A stretch of 64,000 nt of DNA, taken from CAIXQW01 sp046049675. GTDB taxonomy: Bacteria > Bacteroidota > Bacteroidia > Chitinophagales > Chitinophagaceae. The translations under genes and the position numbers were made by a program. Where the stretch lies: NCBI GenBank assembly GCA_046049675.1, contig JBJORA010000018.1:15822-79821 (forward strand). The letters run 5' to 3'. Shown one piece after another: positions 11,301-20,034 of the stretch. Within the stretch, counting starts at the first letter, position 1; every line of letters starts with the position of its first letter. The notes below the pieces were generated by a model that had not been told where the DNA came from, made no database searches, and saw only the letters and a program-made list of their open reading frames with translations.

Positions 11301-14300
11301 AAGCACCAACTATTACTTGCCCATCAACAGTCAATGTAGTTGCAGATGCCGGCGCATGCGCAGCTACGAATGTAAGTTTGGGCACACCAGTTACTGCAGA
11401 TAATTGTGGAGTGCAAAGTGTGGTAAATAATGCGCCATCATCATTTCCAGTAGGTACCACAACGTTTACAATAACAGTTACCGATATTAATGGCAATACG
11501 GCTACATGTACGCAGCAAGTTGTTGTTACAGATACAGAAGCACCAAGTATTACTTGCCCATCAACAGTCAATGTAGTTGCAGATGCTGGCGCATGCTCAG
11601 CTACGAATGTAAGTTTGGGTACACCAGTTACAGCAGATAATTGTGGTGTGCAAAGTGTGGTAAATAATGCGCCATCATCATTTGCAGTAGGTACCACAAC
11701 GTTTACGATAACAGTTACCGATATTAATGGCAATACGGCTACCTGCACGCAGCAAGTTGTTGTTACAGATACAGAAGCTCCAAGCATTACTTGCCCAACA
11801 ACAGTCAATGTAGTTGCAGATGCTGGTGCATGCACTGCTACGAATGTAAGTTTGGGTACACCAGTTACAGCAGATAATTGTGCTGTGCAAAGTGTGGTAA
11901 ATAATGCGCCATCATCATTTGCTGTAGGTACCACAACGTTTACAATAACGGTTACCGATGTTAATGGCAATACGGCTACATGTACGCAGCAAGTTGTTGT
12001 TACAGATACAGAAGCACCAACTATTACTTGCCCATCAACAGTCAATGTAGTTGCAGATGCTGGTGCATGCGCAGCTACGAATGTAAGTTTGGGCACACCA
12101 GTTACATCAGATAATTGTGCTGTGCAAAGTGTGGTAAATAATGCGCCATCATCATTTGCAGTAGGCACCACAACGTTTACGATAACAGTTACTGATGTTA
12201 ATGGCAATACGGCTACCTGCACGCAGCAAGTTGTTGTGACAGATACAGAACAGCCAAGCATTGTATGCCCAGCAAATGTCAATGCTACGGCTTTGCCTGG
12301 CATTTGCAGTAATAATAATATTGTATTGACTGTACCTACGGTTGCCGATAATTGTGGCATTGCTTCAATCGTTAGCAATGCACCAAGTGTTTATCAGCTA
12401 GGGCAAACCGTAGTGCAATTTACAGTAACTGATGTGCACGGTAATACTAATAGTTGCAACACAACGGTTACCATTGTAGACAACGAACCTCCAACGATTG
12501 CATGTCCACTTAAGGTGGTTGCAACTGCTGATGCGGGAACATGTGCGGCTACCAATGTATCCCTTGGCACACCAGTAACAAGTGATAATTGTAGTGTTGC
12601 AAGTGTACTTAGCAATGCGCCAAGTGTTTTCCCTGTTGGCACTACAGTATTTACTATTACAGTAACAGATGGCAGTGGCAATACGGCTACATGCACACAG
12701 TTAGTACAAGTATTAGACCTGCAAGCGCCTCAAATTACTTGTCCAGCTACAATTACTATCAATGCTAATGTTGGTCAATGTTATGCAACTGCTGTAAATA
12801 TTGGCGCACCAACTGTGAGTGATAACTGCGGCATTCAAAACATTTCTAATAATGCACCTACTATTTTTCCGGTTGGCTCTACCATATTTACAATTACCGC
12901 AACAGACTTATATGGCAACACTGCTACTTGCCTGCAAGAAGTAGTTGTGGTAGACACGCAAGCACCACAAATAGCGTGTGCATTAACCAAAACAGTTTCT
13001 GCCGATGTAGGATTATGCACTGCAAGTAACGTTGCCATCGATACGCCAATGGTGTCAGATAATTGCGGCATAGCATTGGTAGTCAACAATGCGCCAGCAA
13101 TATTTCCACTGGGTACTACAATCTTTACAGTTACAGCTACCGATGTGCATGGCAATACTGCAACATGTACACAACAAATTATTGTGGCCGATCAAGAAGC
13201 GCCAACTATATCATGCCCAAGTAATCAGTTTATTAGTGCAACAACAGGTTTGTGCACTGGCATAGCCCCAGCAATAGGATTAACCTACGCAGATAATTGT
13301 GGTATGGCAAGTGTAACCTATGTAGTAACTGGCGCAACAAACACAACAAGCGCCGCTACTGGATTTAACGATGCAAGTGTTGTGCCATTTAATAAAGGCG
13401 AAAGTACTGTTACTTATACTGCAACAGACATGAGCGGAAATATTGCAACTTGTACTTTTAAAGTACAGGTACTAGACTTACAAAAGCCTACATTCGTGTG
13501 CCCAAGTAATATTACATTGGCAGCAAGCGCTACTTGCGATGCGACCATTGCAAATGCTAGCCTTAGTAATGTAGCAGACAACTGCGGCGCAGTTTTTGTG
13601 GATTGGTACATAAGCGGTGCTACTACACTAAGCGGCACGAACGATGTTACAGGTCAAGTGTTAAACAAAGGTGTAAACAATGCCATGTATGTTGTTTACG
13701 ACCTAGAAAACAATAGAGATACTTGTAATTTTACCATTACTGTAAACGATAGTACAATGCCAGAGGTGATTTGTCCACCAACGCAAACAATTTTATTGGG
13801 AGGCACATGCTCGCAGGTGCTACCTAATTTTATTGCGGCAGGTAGCGCCAGCGATAATTGTGATGTATTGGGCGCTGGCCTAAGTATAGCACAGTATCCA
13901 GCAGCAGGTACTAGTGTTAGTGGCGTAGGTACAACAGTAGTGGTACTTGTAGCAACAGATGCAGCAGGCAATACTGATACTTGCCAGTTTGATGTTGTAA
14001 AGATTAACGCAAATCCACCAATACTAAATTGTATAGCTGCACAAAATATTTACTTAGCGGTGAATTGTACTGCATTAATGCCAGACTTTACAAGCAGTGT
14101 TGTGGCTGTAGATATTTGCAACCAAGCAGCAGTTACAATTACACAAGTGCCAGCCCCTGGCGTTACAATTGCAGGCACTGGCACAATGAGCGTGAAATTT
14201 ATTGCAACAGATGCTTTCAATAATAAAGATTCATGCACAGCAATACTTACAAAGCTTGATACGTTAGCGCCAGTTATCACCTGTCCTTTGGCGCAAGAAC

Positions 14301-17248
14301 TATTTCTTGATAATGCCTGCAGTGTTGTGGTGCCAGACTTTACAAGTTTAGGTATGGCTACAGATGCATGCACCCCTAGTAGTAATATTGTATTTACACA
14401 AGCACCAGCACCTGGCACAATACTCAATACCGCAGGAGCATTTTCAGTAACTCTTTTTGCAACTGATAGTTCAGGTAATACCAGTTTTTGCGATTTCCCA
14501 GTTGTAAAAATCGATACGGTGGCACCTACGCTAACCTGTCCTGCAGCAGTAAATACGGTAGCTGATCTTGGACAGTGCTTTGCTAGCAATGTAAATATTG
14601 GAACGCCTATCAATTCAGATGGTTGTTCGCTAGCAAGTATTACCAACGATGCTCCAACGATATTTCCTATTGGGATAACTACTATTACATATATCGCTAG
14701 TGATGTTAATGGCAATAGTAGTAGTTGTACGCAAACCGTAACAGTTGTAGATACACAGCTGCCTACTATTATTTGCCCTAATGCGGTAGTGCTTAACAAT
14801 GCAAATGGTGTTTGTACGCAAGTTGTCACTACACTGTCGGCCGTAGTGCAAGATAATTGTGCAGTACAGTCGCTAACGTATGTTATAGATGGTGCAACTC
14901 AAGTAAGTAGCGCAGCGACAGGCATTAACGATGCAAGTGGCGTGGCGTTTAATGTAGGTACAAGCACCCTTAAGTATATTGTTACCGATATACATGGCAA
15001 TATAGATTCGTGTGCAACAACGATTGTAATTATTGATACTGCTAAACCTAACCTGCTTTGCCATGCAGATACAGCCTCGTTTGCTACAGCTAGCACGTGC
15101 GATGCGCCAATCGCAAATCTTGCACCTATAGGCGTTGCCGATAATTGCGGCATAGATAGTATTAAGTATGCAATTACCGGTGCAACAGTTGCTAACGGTA
15201 TAAATGATGCGAGTGGCATAGTATTTAATACTGGTACAAGTACCGTTACGTATACTATAACAGATATAAATGGCAATGCAAGTGTATGTGCATTTAGTGT
15301 AACTATTATTGACACCACTAAGCCTGGTTTGACGTGCTTGCCAGACACCTTAATTAGGCTGACAGGCGCTACTTGTTTGGCAAGTGGCATATCATTAGCT
15401 TCTCCGGTTGCAACAGATAACTGTGGAATTGCGTCGGTGACTGCAAGTACAACTGCTACAAATTTTGGAGCTGGGCTTACCACTATTGTTTATACCGCAA
15501 CTGATATTCACGGCAACATGGCGATGTGTACACGCAGAGTCCTCGTTGTATGTACAGATACAGTTACATTAACTTTTGCTGCTTCTGGTACAACAAATAC
15601 AGCATGCGCCGATCTCACGCAGTTGGATACTACTGGAGGTGTTGTAATTACAACTTGTGGTACACCAGCGGGTTACATCGCATCTTTGCCGGATGCAAAT
15701 GGCTGCATCACGTACACACCTACTGGTACGCAAAGCGCGCAACCAGATACAACCTGCATTATTACTTATGCGAATGGGGTGTACGATACATTAATAGTAT
15801 TATTGGTGCCGCCACCAACGGTTAATCCCGATGTAAATATTACATTTGTAAATACCCCAGTACTAGGTAATGTTAGTACCAACGATCCGGTGGTGCCTTT
15901 AGGTATCGTATACGGTAATGCAACTAGCACTCCTGCAAATCCTGATGGTGGCACTGCAGTACCTGTTGTGAATACAGATGGAAGCTACACATTTACAGCA
16001 GGCACTGCAGGCGTTTATAATTTTGTAGTGCCTATAGTACAAGCTAGTGGCGATACCATATTTACAGCGCTACAGATTACCGTTTTAGATACTACCAACA
16101 CAGTACCTCCAGCGGCAAATACCGATATCGCTAGCACAAGTGTTGGCACATCTGTTACAATTAATACTTTATCTAACGACGTAGCAAGCAATTTTGGTGG
16201 AGGCGTGGGTCTTGATCCAAGCACTGTTGCCGTTGTGTTGCCTCCTGCCAACGGTACGGCAACCGTAGATCCACTTACAGGCAATATTATCTACACGCCA
16301 AACGCTGGCTTTGTAGGCGTAGATACTATTGTTTATTCTGTAGAGGATAGTCTTGGCAATTTGGTTTCGGCTTATCAAATTGTCACAGTGATAGACACAG
16401 CGACTTCAGAAAACACAACTACTGCATCAGATGATTACAATGCCGTAAATAGTATTGCTGCCGTAAGTGGCGATGTGCTAGACAATGATACAGATGCAGA
16501 AGGAGATAGTCAAACCGTAGTGCCGCAAAGTACTAGCATACCAGGCATTGGCACATTAGTATTACAAGCTGATGGTACTTATACATTTACGCCAGTGCCA
16601 GGCTACGTAGGTCCTGCTTCTTTTGTTTATACTGTATTAGATGCACGGGGAGCAAGCGCAAAGGCAACCTTGTATTTTATTATAGATGCAACAAACCAAC
16701 CATTGTCGGCTGTGCAGCTTTGGCTACAAGGCAATAATGTTGCTGGCGTTAATCATTTAGTAATCAATTGTCAGAATACAGATGGTTTTGCTATGGTACA
16801 ACTTTATCGCCTAAGCAAAAATGGCGGTAATGCTAGTGTTATATATACTAATAACCAGTTGCTAATTGGTGCTAATATTTTGACTTATCTAGACAGAAAA
16901 ATGCTTGACAATATCAATTACTACTATGCCGTAGCAACATTGCCAAATGGCGTACAATTACAGAGTAATACTATAGTACTTGCAACACCGCAGTCTAGCG
17001 ATTTAATCGTATATCCAAATCCAACAAAAGATATTGTAAATATTGAATTTGGATCGGTTGATCAAGAAGCCTTTAGTGTGCGCGTTTTAGATATTAGTGG
17101 CAGAGTAGTAAAGCAGCACTACGGCAAAGCTAGTGTAGGTAAGAATGTAGTTAGTTTAAGCCTTGAAGATTTGGCAAACGGCAATTACATGGTAACGGTA
17201 CAAATTGGCACTAGACAAGTTCAACACCTAAAAGTAAATAAGGAGTAA
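5360..17248 (+). CDS. giant T9SS-exported adhesin with about 31 HYR domains
   Basis: I chose the ATG at 5360 because it gives a clean signal peptide (MVKSQLLLGVFLF...ATAQ); an earlier in-frame TTG at 5264 does not. The 3962-residue protein has, in order: a secreted N-terminal region of about 360 residues; a DUF11-type repeat (about 370-500, LLPGDILEYTIRAKNTGN); a SprB repeat (about 625-700, DVTCNGAANGTASI); about 31 HYR domains (about 775-3400, each starting P-x-I-x-C-P and carrying DNC and a closing CSFTVTV-like strand); cadherin-like or Ig-like modules with DNDTDAEGD (about 3590-3760); and a T9SS type A sorting domain in the last 75 residues (YPNPTKDIVNI). It should be a surface filament involved in adhesion or gliding. 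Abundant paired cysteines suggest disulfide-stabilised domains. Confidence 0.95.
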   Translation: MVKSQLLLGVFLFIYAAATAQLTVRYTNNIKGDLLFVANNNISCGVGSGNCTKNNTTPFYSGPENSTLNNNSGNNYTSATLTYFNDIDGDATTFNSSSANYVLPSGTLCPEVMWAGLYWGAEATSGTITGVPAAYTTTLTFANRNKVRFKVPGSSTYQTITAASLFTNSSTYHCFADVTSIVKAAGVGTYTTANIVSSTSTTQKDGGWNLVIIYADQNAPKRNLSVFDGMVAVSSTNPSVLVPISGFATPPTGPIMVRCGLVVYDGDRSSISDSLAFRGANGTNFPNFVNLTDATHAVNNVFNSAISNYGSIVTTRSPADNNTLGYDASLFNVPNTGNSNLGNSATAATLKFTTGSEAYRIGTVVTMIDIVDPEFLIKKSAQDINGGTLLPGDILEYTIRAKNTGNDTAINTLIFDTIPYNTNYVAGSMLIDGVAVTDAAGDDRGNFDGTRVNFRVGIGANATVGGKVKVGDSVTVKFRVQITNDCAVLRCSNKISNFAYSTCKGFFSNATLNSTSNPNEANPCAVGPAEAVLNFANTCSTPPDTSMLITCPSNFIQLENKIILDGSGTNVSSQYTLYYTDAALTTPIAGTANITSPGIYYAVRPITIGCVDTVKITVNQQPQFTAASITKTDVTCNGAANGTASITATGASAPYTYAWLPSGGSAASTVGLLPATYTVTVTDVNSCTTTQTVTITQPSPLIFSTTNTAIACASNTSTITVTASGGVPSYQYKINAGLYQASNVLTAIGGTHTITVQDANGCTNSATINIVPIDAVPPAIACPTSKTLYAGASCDAVGTLLAATATDNCAVASVSYTTSGSTVLNSPATGINDISGATFALGTTIVTYTAKDGANNSASCSFTITVVDTTKPILSCPSNQTVNVNAGLCVASGLSIASTATDNCSLSKLTYAVTGATSATSATTGINNASSVVFNKGVSTVTYTATDNAGNTSVCSFTVTVIDNIVPTIACPANISQSITSGCASAVANIAPISVADNCGTTSVSYSVTGATVASGTTNASGVVFNKGLSTVTYTVSDGNGNTANCSFTVNIEDVIPPTILCPSTASITLDANCNGTIPLLATTVSDNCTGTITQQQSPAAGTTVNGSSPTAVTITVTDASGNTSSCVVNVSKADVTPPVLTCPGAQTIALNNACTAVIPNYTTLATANDACSGSSVTITQAPPAGSSISGTGITTVTITAVDASNNSVTCTFTLDKQDITPPTIICPPTQTLYLGASCNATVPNYTTLASASDPCSVTTITQDPAAGSTINAAGTTVFTLTATDASNNSTTCSFSVNVIDSTKPVIACPVAQNVIANAGTCVATGVNLSATTATDNCGLLTITNNAPATFPLGTTTYTVVATDINGNTATCTAQIVVSDAEPPVLACPSNQSVSITGASCNAQLSNIAAVVSDNCSISSLSYTTTGATVGSSVTTGINDASVVSFALGSTTVTYLATDASGNSSTCSFVITVNDVAPPVITCPAAVTAYANASCKATPSSLALASSTDVCGIATTTFAISGATTASGTTNATGTVFNLGTSTLVYTVTDASANSATCSVVVDVVDTTKPNLTCPVTQVINLNGGCTASLPDYTSLATISDNCTPSTSTVVTQAPAAGTPISGTGALMVTLTAADAAGNTTSCTFNVTKVNQNTPAINCPAPQTLYLGVACSASLPDYTSQVVVSAACSGSSGNTVVQTPAPGTVVSDTGTITLKFVVTDISGNQDSCYSIVTKLDTVAPQIICPAAQTVYLNANCEILLADYTLLSSATDACTPANAISITQVPAANTILTASGNLDITLTATDGSGNVSTCIFSVNKVDTTKPSIVCPSTVNVVADAGACAATNVSLGTPVTADNCGVQSVVNNAPSSFPVGTTTFTITVTDVNGNTATCTQQVVVTDTEAPSITCPSTVNVVADAGACAATNVSLGTPVTADNCAVQSVVNNAPSSFAVGTTTFTITVTDINGNTATCTQQVVVTDTEAPTITCPSTVNVVADAGACAATNVSLGTPVTADNCGVQSVVNNAPSSFPVGTTTFTITVTDINGNTATCTQQVVVTDTEAPSITCPSTVNVVADAGACSATNVSLGTPVTADNCGVQSVVNNAPSSFAVGTTTFTITVTDINGNTATCTQQVVVTDTEAPSITCPTTVNVVADAGACTATNVSLGTPVTADNCAVQSVVNNAPSSFAVGTTTFTITVTDVNGNTATCTQQVVVTDTEAPTITCPSTVNVVADAGACAATNVSLGTPVTSDNCAVQSVVNNAPSSFAVGTTTFTITVTDVNGNTATCTQQVVVTDTEQPSIVCPANVNATALPGICSNNNIVLTVPTVADNCGIASIVSNAPSVYQLGQTVVQFTVTDVHGNTNSCNTTVTIVDNEPPTIACPLKVVATADAGTCAATNVSLGTPVTSDNCSVASVLSNAPSVFPVGTTVFTITVTDGSGNTATCTQLVQVLDLQAPQITCPATITINANVGQCYATAVNIGAPTVSDNCGIQNISNNAPTIFPVGSTIFTITATDLYGNTATCLQEVVVVDTQAPQIACALTKTVSADVGLCTASNVAIDTPMVSDNCGIALVVNNAPAIFPLGTTIFTVTATDVHGNTATCTQQIIVADQEAPTISCPSNQFISATTGLCTGIAPAIGLTYADNCGMASVTYVVTGATNTTSAATGFNDASVVPFNKGESTVTYTATDMSGNIATCTFKVQVLDLQKPTFVCPSNITLAASATCDATIANASLSNVADNCGAVFVDWYISGATTLSGTNDVTGQVLNKGVNNAMYVVYDLENNRDTCNFTITVNDSTMPEVICPPTQTILLGGTCSQVLPNFIAAGSASDNCDVLGAGLSIAQYPAAGTSVSGVGTTVVVLVATDAAGNTDTCQFDVVKINANPPILNCIAAQNIYLAVNCTALMPDFTSSVVAVDICNQAAVTITQVPAPGVTIAGTGTMSVKFIATDAFNNKDSCTAILTKLDTLAPVITCPLAQELFLDNACSVVVPDFTSLGMATDACTPSSNIVFTQAPAPGTILNTAGAFSVTLFATDSSGNTSFCDFPVVKIDTVAPTLTCPAAVNTVADLGQCFASNVNIGTPINSDGCSLASITNDAPTIFPIGITTITYIASDVNGNSSSCTQTVTVVDTQLPTIICPNAVVLNNANGVCTQVVTTLSAVVQDNCAVQSLTYVIDGATQVSSAATGINDASGVAFNVGTSTLKYIVTDIHGNIDSCATTIVIIDTAKPNLLCHADTASFATASTCDAPIANLAPIGVADNCGIDSIKYAITGATVANGINDASGIVFNTGTSTVTYTITDINGNASVCAFSVTIIDTTKPGLTCLPDTLIRLTGATCLASGISLASPVATDNCGIASVTASTTATNFGAGLTTIVYTATDIHGNMAMCTRRVLVVCTDTVTLTFAASGTTNTACADLTQLDTTGGVVITTCGTPAGYIASLPDANGCITYTPTGTQSAQPDTTCIITYANGVYDTLIVLLVPPPTVNPDVNITFVNTPVLGNVSTNDPVVPLGIVYGNATSTPANPDGGTAVPVVNTDGSYTFTAGTAGVYNFVVPIVQASGDTIFTALQITVLDTTNTVPPAANTDIASTSVGTSVTINTLSNDVASNFGGGVGLDPSTVAVVLPPANGTATVDPLTGNIIYTPNAGFVGVDTIVYSVEDSLGNLVSAYQIVTVIDTATSENTTTASDDYNAVNSIAAVSGDVLDNDTDAEGDSQTVVPQSTSIPGIGTLVLQADGTYTFTPVPGYVGPASFVYTVLDARGASAKATLYFIIDATNQPLSAVQLWLQGNNVAGVNHLVINCQNTDGFAMVQLYRLSKNGGNASVIYTNNQLLIGANILTYLDRKMLDNINYYYAVATLPNGVQLQSNTIVLATPQSSDLIVYPNPTKDIVNIEFGSVDQEAFSVRVLDISGRVVKQHYGKASVGKNVVSLSLEDLANGNYMVTVQIGTRQVQHLKVNKE
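10844..12265 (+). repeat. six near-identical tandem 237-bp HYR units
   Basis: Inside the adhesin gene, the unit starting TGCCCATCAACAGT recurs at 10844, 11081, 11318, 11555, 11792 and 12029, exactly 237 bp apart. Each codes for one 79-residue HYR domain. Copies differ at scattered positions only, for example DVNG or DING, SSFPVG or SSFAVG, and NCGVQ or NCAVQ. HYR units on either side are much more diverged, so this block is a recent tandem expansion. Confidence 0.95.
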
Positions 17249-17317
17249 TAAGAAGCATAATAGCACCATTTTTCAAAGTGAAGCTCAATATTGTTGCATG
17301 CTTTTCGTACACAAGCT

Positions 17318-17335
17318 AAGCAGCGCTTGCTGCTT
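17318..17335 (+). terminator. possible terminator hairpin after the adhesin gene
   Basis: A 7-bp stem (AAGCAGC against GCTGCTT) with a GCTT loop lies 70 nt after the adhesin stop codon. It is followed by only a short T run. A second weaker inverted repeat (ATCCG against CGGAT) is at 17354-17375. Either could end the long transcript. Confidence 0.35.
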
Positions 17336-17457
17336 TCGGAAATCATTTTGATGATCCGAAGCTTGCTTTGCGGATTATAATCGTGACAATTATAAAAGCT
17401 AATGAGTTTTGTTTTGTAAACTGTGCAATATTATTTAGAAATTATCTAATTTGCAGT

Positions 17458-17883
17458 GTGCTAACGTTTACCCTAGACACCATTAATCGCACTGCACAAG
17501 AACTGCTAAACGCATTAGGCTCTAATAGATGTATTGCCTTGCACGGCGACATGGGTGCAGGCAAAACAACTTTTACAAGGGCCTTGTGTGCTGCACTTGG
17601 TGCCATTGATGCGGTGAGTAGTCCAACTTTTGCCATTGTAAATGAGTATCAATGTAAGCATGCTGTGTTTAGTACCATAGCACATATGGATTGGTATCGT
17701 TTGCACGATGCGCAGCAAATTGCAGATGCTGGTATCACAGAATATTTTGATGCGCCGCACACCTTGTGCATTATTGAGTGGCCAGAGCGCGCAATGGAGA
17801 TATTGCCAGTGCAAACTGTGCATGCTACAATAAGTATTAGTAGTGAGTATGAGCGCAAGCTTGTATGGCTTGCACAGCGATAG
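17458..17883 (+). CDS. tsaE: TsaE, ATPase of tRNA t6A biosynthesis
   Basis: The protein carries the P-loop GDMGAGKTTFTRAL and the TsaE signature SSPTFAIVNEY, then HMDWYRL and a conserved IIEWPE. TsaE binds ATP and works with TsaB and TsaD to place threonylcarbamoyl on A37 of ANN-decoding tRNAs. I prefer the GTG at 17458, giving 141 residues, the family's usual length; the frame stays open back to an upstream ATG at 17368, but that extension is hydrophobic and unlike TsaE. The partner pathway gene for TsaC/Sua5 lies elsewhere in this window (32943-33911). Confidence 0.9.
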   Translation: MLTFTLDTINRTAQELLNALGSNRCIALHGDMGAGKTTFTRALCAALGAIDAVSSPTFAIVNEYQCKHAVFSTIAHMDWYRLHDAQQIADAGITEYFDAPHTLCIIEWPERAMEILPVQTVHATISISSEYERKLVWLAQR

Positions 17884-17925
17884 CGAGTACTGCCACATTG
17901 CTCACTTTTTGAAACCTTAGAGCAT

Positions 17926-17950
17926 AAAAAAAGTCCCATTGCTGGGACTT
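17926..17950 (-). terminator. Rho-independent terminator of the cold-shock operon
   Basis: A perfect 8-bp stem (AAGTCCCA against TGGGACTT, 4-nt loop) at 17931-17950 is followed on the minus strand by a T run. It lies 24 nt past the stop codon of the minus-strand cold-shock gene. Confidence 0.85.
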
Positions 17951-17974
17951 GGATTGCTTTGAACGTTACTAATA

Positions 17975-18175
17975 TTAATTCGTTTGCGCAAGCTTTACGT
18001 TAACTGCATTAAGGCCTTTCTTGCCGTCTTGCACTTCGTAAACAACTCTGTCGTTTTCTCTAATTTTACTAATAAGTCCGCTAACGTGCACAAATATTTC
18101 TGCGCTACCGTCGTTGGGTGTGATGAATCCGAAGCCCTTAGCTTCATTGAAGAATTTTACTGTACCTTCTTGCAT
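17975..18175 (-). CDS. small cold-shock protein (CspA family)
   Basis: This 66-residue protein is one cold-shock domain. It shows the RNP1 motif KGFGFI and the RNP2 motif IFVHVS, and starts MQEGTVKFFNEAKG as typical CspA homologues do. It should bind single-stranded RNA and DNA in the cytoplasm and act as an RNA chaperone. It follows the longer cold-shock-domain gene by 25 nt and both end at one terminator, so they are probably one operon. Confidence 0.95.
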   Translation of the reverse strand: MQEGTVKFFNEAKGFGFITPNDGSAEIFVHVSGLISKIRENDRVVYEVQDGKKGLNAVNVKLAQTN

Positions 18176-18200
18176 TACTCTGTTGTTTTTTGTTTATTAT

Positions 18201-18635
18201 TTAATCTATTTTTCTGACGTTGATGGCCACGTGGCCTTTTGGTGTTTTTTCTTTTTCGTAGGCTAAGCGATCGTTTGCTTTGGCGCCTGCTGGCAAATTG
18301 TTGGCATGTATAAATACACTCTTGTTACTATTATCTTCTGTTATAAAACCAAAAGACTTTTCTGTAAGATATGATGTAAGTACACCGAAGAATTCTGTTT
18401 GAACAATAATTGGTGCTGCACCTAGTTGAATATCTTCTGCGTTGATTACAGTTCGCTTTTGCTGATCTGGTGGTACATCTGTAATGTTACCATACTCGTC
18501 AACATAAGCTATCATATCCTGCAGGCTTTTGCCTTTATTATTGTTTGTCTTACGCTCCTCGCGGCGCTCTAATTTGTCTTGTTTCTTTTTTGCTTTCTTT
18601 TGTTGTTGCGTTTTTTTATTAAAAGTATCTGCCAT
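18201..18635 (-). CDS. cold-shock-domain protein with a basic N-terminal arm
   Basis: The 144-residue protein has a lysine-, arginine- and glutamine-rich, probably helical arm (residues 1-35), a linker with YVDEYGNITDVPPDQQKR, and a C-terminal cold-shock domain (about 78-144) with SFGFITED in place of RNP1 and SVFIHANNL as RNP2. This architecture is common in Bacteroidota. The basic arm should add nonspecific RNA binding. It is the first gene of a two-gene unit with the small CspA-like gene. Confidence 0.88.
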   Translation of the reverse strand: MADTFNKKTQQQKKAKKKQDKLERREERKTNNNKGKSLQDMIAYVDEYGNITDVPPDQQKRTVINAEDIQLGAAPIIVQTEFFGVLTSYLTEKSFGFITEDNSNKSVFIHANNLPAGAKANDRLAYEKEKTPKGHVAINVRKID

Positions 18636-19065
18636 TGTGCTGCTAATATTGCTTGAGGAGTGTATAAGTATTGATTATTTTGTATTAGCAGTGATCGGTG
18701 CGCATATATCGAATAATAATTCGGATTGTGCTAAGGGCAATGCTATAAATTGAGTGGGGGGTACTAAGGCGATAAGCTTTTATATTGATTAATGACTAAA
18801 GCACACACGCGCCTACAATGCGAAGGTAATGTACTTTTGGCCATACTTGCGTTTTTATTTTTGGCAATCGGCTTTTTGACCAAGCTTAATGGCATCTTTT
18901 TGCATTATTGCTGCATTGCCAAGGTTTTCAGTATTGCTATTTGGTATAACGCTTGCTAGCTTAGTCCTATAAAATCAGAATAAATCAAGGCTTTTTGCGT
19001 AGCAAATGCCGTTTATTGACCTCAAATACCATTTACAGTCTGTCTATTTGCAGTAAATTTACCTC
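18636..19065. other. divergent intergenic region between the cold-shock operon and mbnP
   Basis: This 430-nt region has no coding sequence. Plus-strand -7-like elements TACTTTTG (18832-18839) and TATTTTTG (18856-18863) fit TAnnTTTG, but both lie about 200 nt before mbnP. A minus-strand TACCTTCG (18821-18828 on the plus strand as CGAAGGTA) could serve the cold-shock operon and would give a leader of nearly 190 nt. A perfect inverted repeat CGAATAATAATTCG (18710-18723) sits inside that possible leader. Confidence 0.45.
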
Positions 19066-20034
19066 ATGAAAAGAAGTGTACTATTAATAGTATGTAGTGT
19101 TTTGGCATCGGTTGCAGCCTATGCGCAAAAGAATGTGTACCTAACAATTTCGCACAAATTAGGCAATACTAATTTTGCATACAATACTACCGCCCAAAAC
19201 GATTTGTCGCAGAATTTTCAGGTAACGCGCCTAGCGTATTATCTATCAAGCATCAAGATTATTCACGATGGTGGTCAAGAGATTGCAGTTCCGTCTAAGT
19301 ATATTCTTGCTAATGCAACAAATAGCACTTTAGAATTGCTCGGTAATTTTAATGTAACTAATGTAGAAGGGGTGAAGTTTTCTGTAGGTGTAGAAGCACC
19401 AACAAATAATGCCGACCCTACCCAATATCCGGCATGGCATCCGCTAGCACCACAGTCTCCTACAATGCACTGGGGATGGGCGAGTGGTTATAATTTTATT
19501 GTGCTAGAAGGTGCTACAGGAAGCAGCTTTGGTACAATTTTTCAAATGCATGCACTTGGCAACGATAATTATGTAGAGCAAACGCAAATGGCTGCAGGTG
19601 TGGTAGAAGGCAATAATATTTTTATTAACCTAGATGCCGATTATGTACAAGCGCTTAAGGGTGTAAATATTAGTACAGGGCCAATTCATCATGGCGACAA
19701 TGCAACAGACCTACAAGTATTGCTGAACTTCATGAACCATGTCTTTAAGCCGGGCGCAGGTTTGCCAACAAAACTTAGTAGTACTTACCAATCAGAGCAG
19801 GTGAGCTTCTTTCCGAACCCAACAAACAGCTTATTACATTTCACAATTGGCAATACGAATCAAATCGCTAGCAGTGCTGTAGTAAAAGATGTTACTGGCA
19901 AGGTGCTTGCTAATTATTCTACTGTGCACAATAATACAATTGACCTTAGCCGCTTCAGTGCTGGTATGTATCTTGTGAGTTTACACGATAATACTGGCCG
20001 TGTATTGACAGCACAGCGCATTACAGTACAATAA
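19066..20034 (+). CDS. mbnP: MbnP-like copper-binding protein with a T9SS sorting domain
   Basis: The 322-residue protein has a signal peptide (SVAAYAQ at about 15-21), an MbnP-type domain (about 22-240) with the family's LAYYLSSI, HPLAPQ and MHWGWASGYNFIVLEG-like segments, and a T9SS type A sorting domain from about residue 247 (SFFPNPTNSLLHF). In characterised MbnP/CorA proteins a tryptophan is oxidised to kynurenine by MbnH and then helps to bind copper; W136 and W138 in the WGW segment are obvious candidates here. The stop codon abuts the start of the di-heme partner gene. The sorting domain predicts delivery to the cell surface rather than retention in the periplasm. Confidence 0.85.
   Translation: MKRSVLLIVCSVLASVAAYAQKNVYLTISHKLGNTNFAYNTTAQNDLSQNFQVTRLAYYLSSIKIIHDGGQEIAVPSKYILANATNSTLELLGNFNVTNVEGVKFSVGVEAPTNNADPTQYPAWHPLAPQSPTMHWGWASGYNFIVLEGATGSSFGTIFQMHALGNDNYVEQTQMAAGVVEGNNIFINLDADYVQALKGVNISTGPIHHGDNATDLQVLLNFMNHVFKPGAGLPTKLSSTYQSEQVSFFPNPTNSLLHFTIGNTNQIASSAVVKDVTGKVLANYSTVHNNTIDLSRFSAGMYLVSLHDNTGRVLTAQRITVQ

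Noticed and set aside
10645..12378. A 577-codon open frame antisense to the adhesin gene
   Set aside because: It follows the repeat period exactly and arises from the sense strand's codon bias in near-identical HYR units. It has no promoter or family match.
8089..16378. Many other long minus-strand frames in the adhesin gene
   Set aside because: All are composition shadows of the sense codons; none has a plausible signal or domain.
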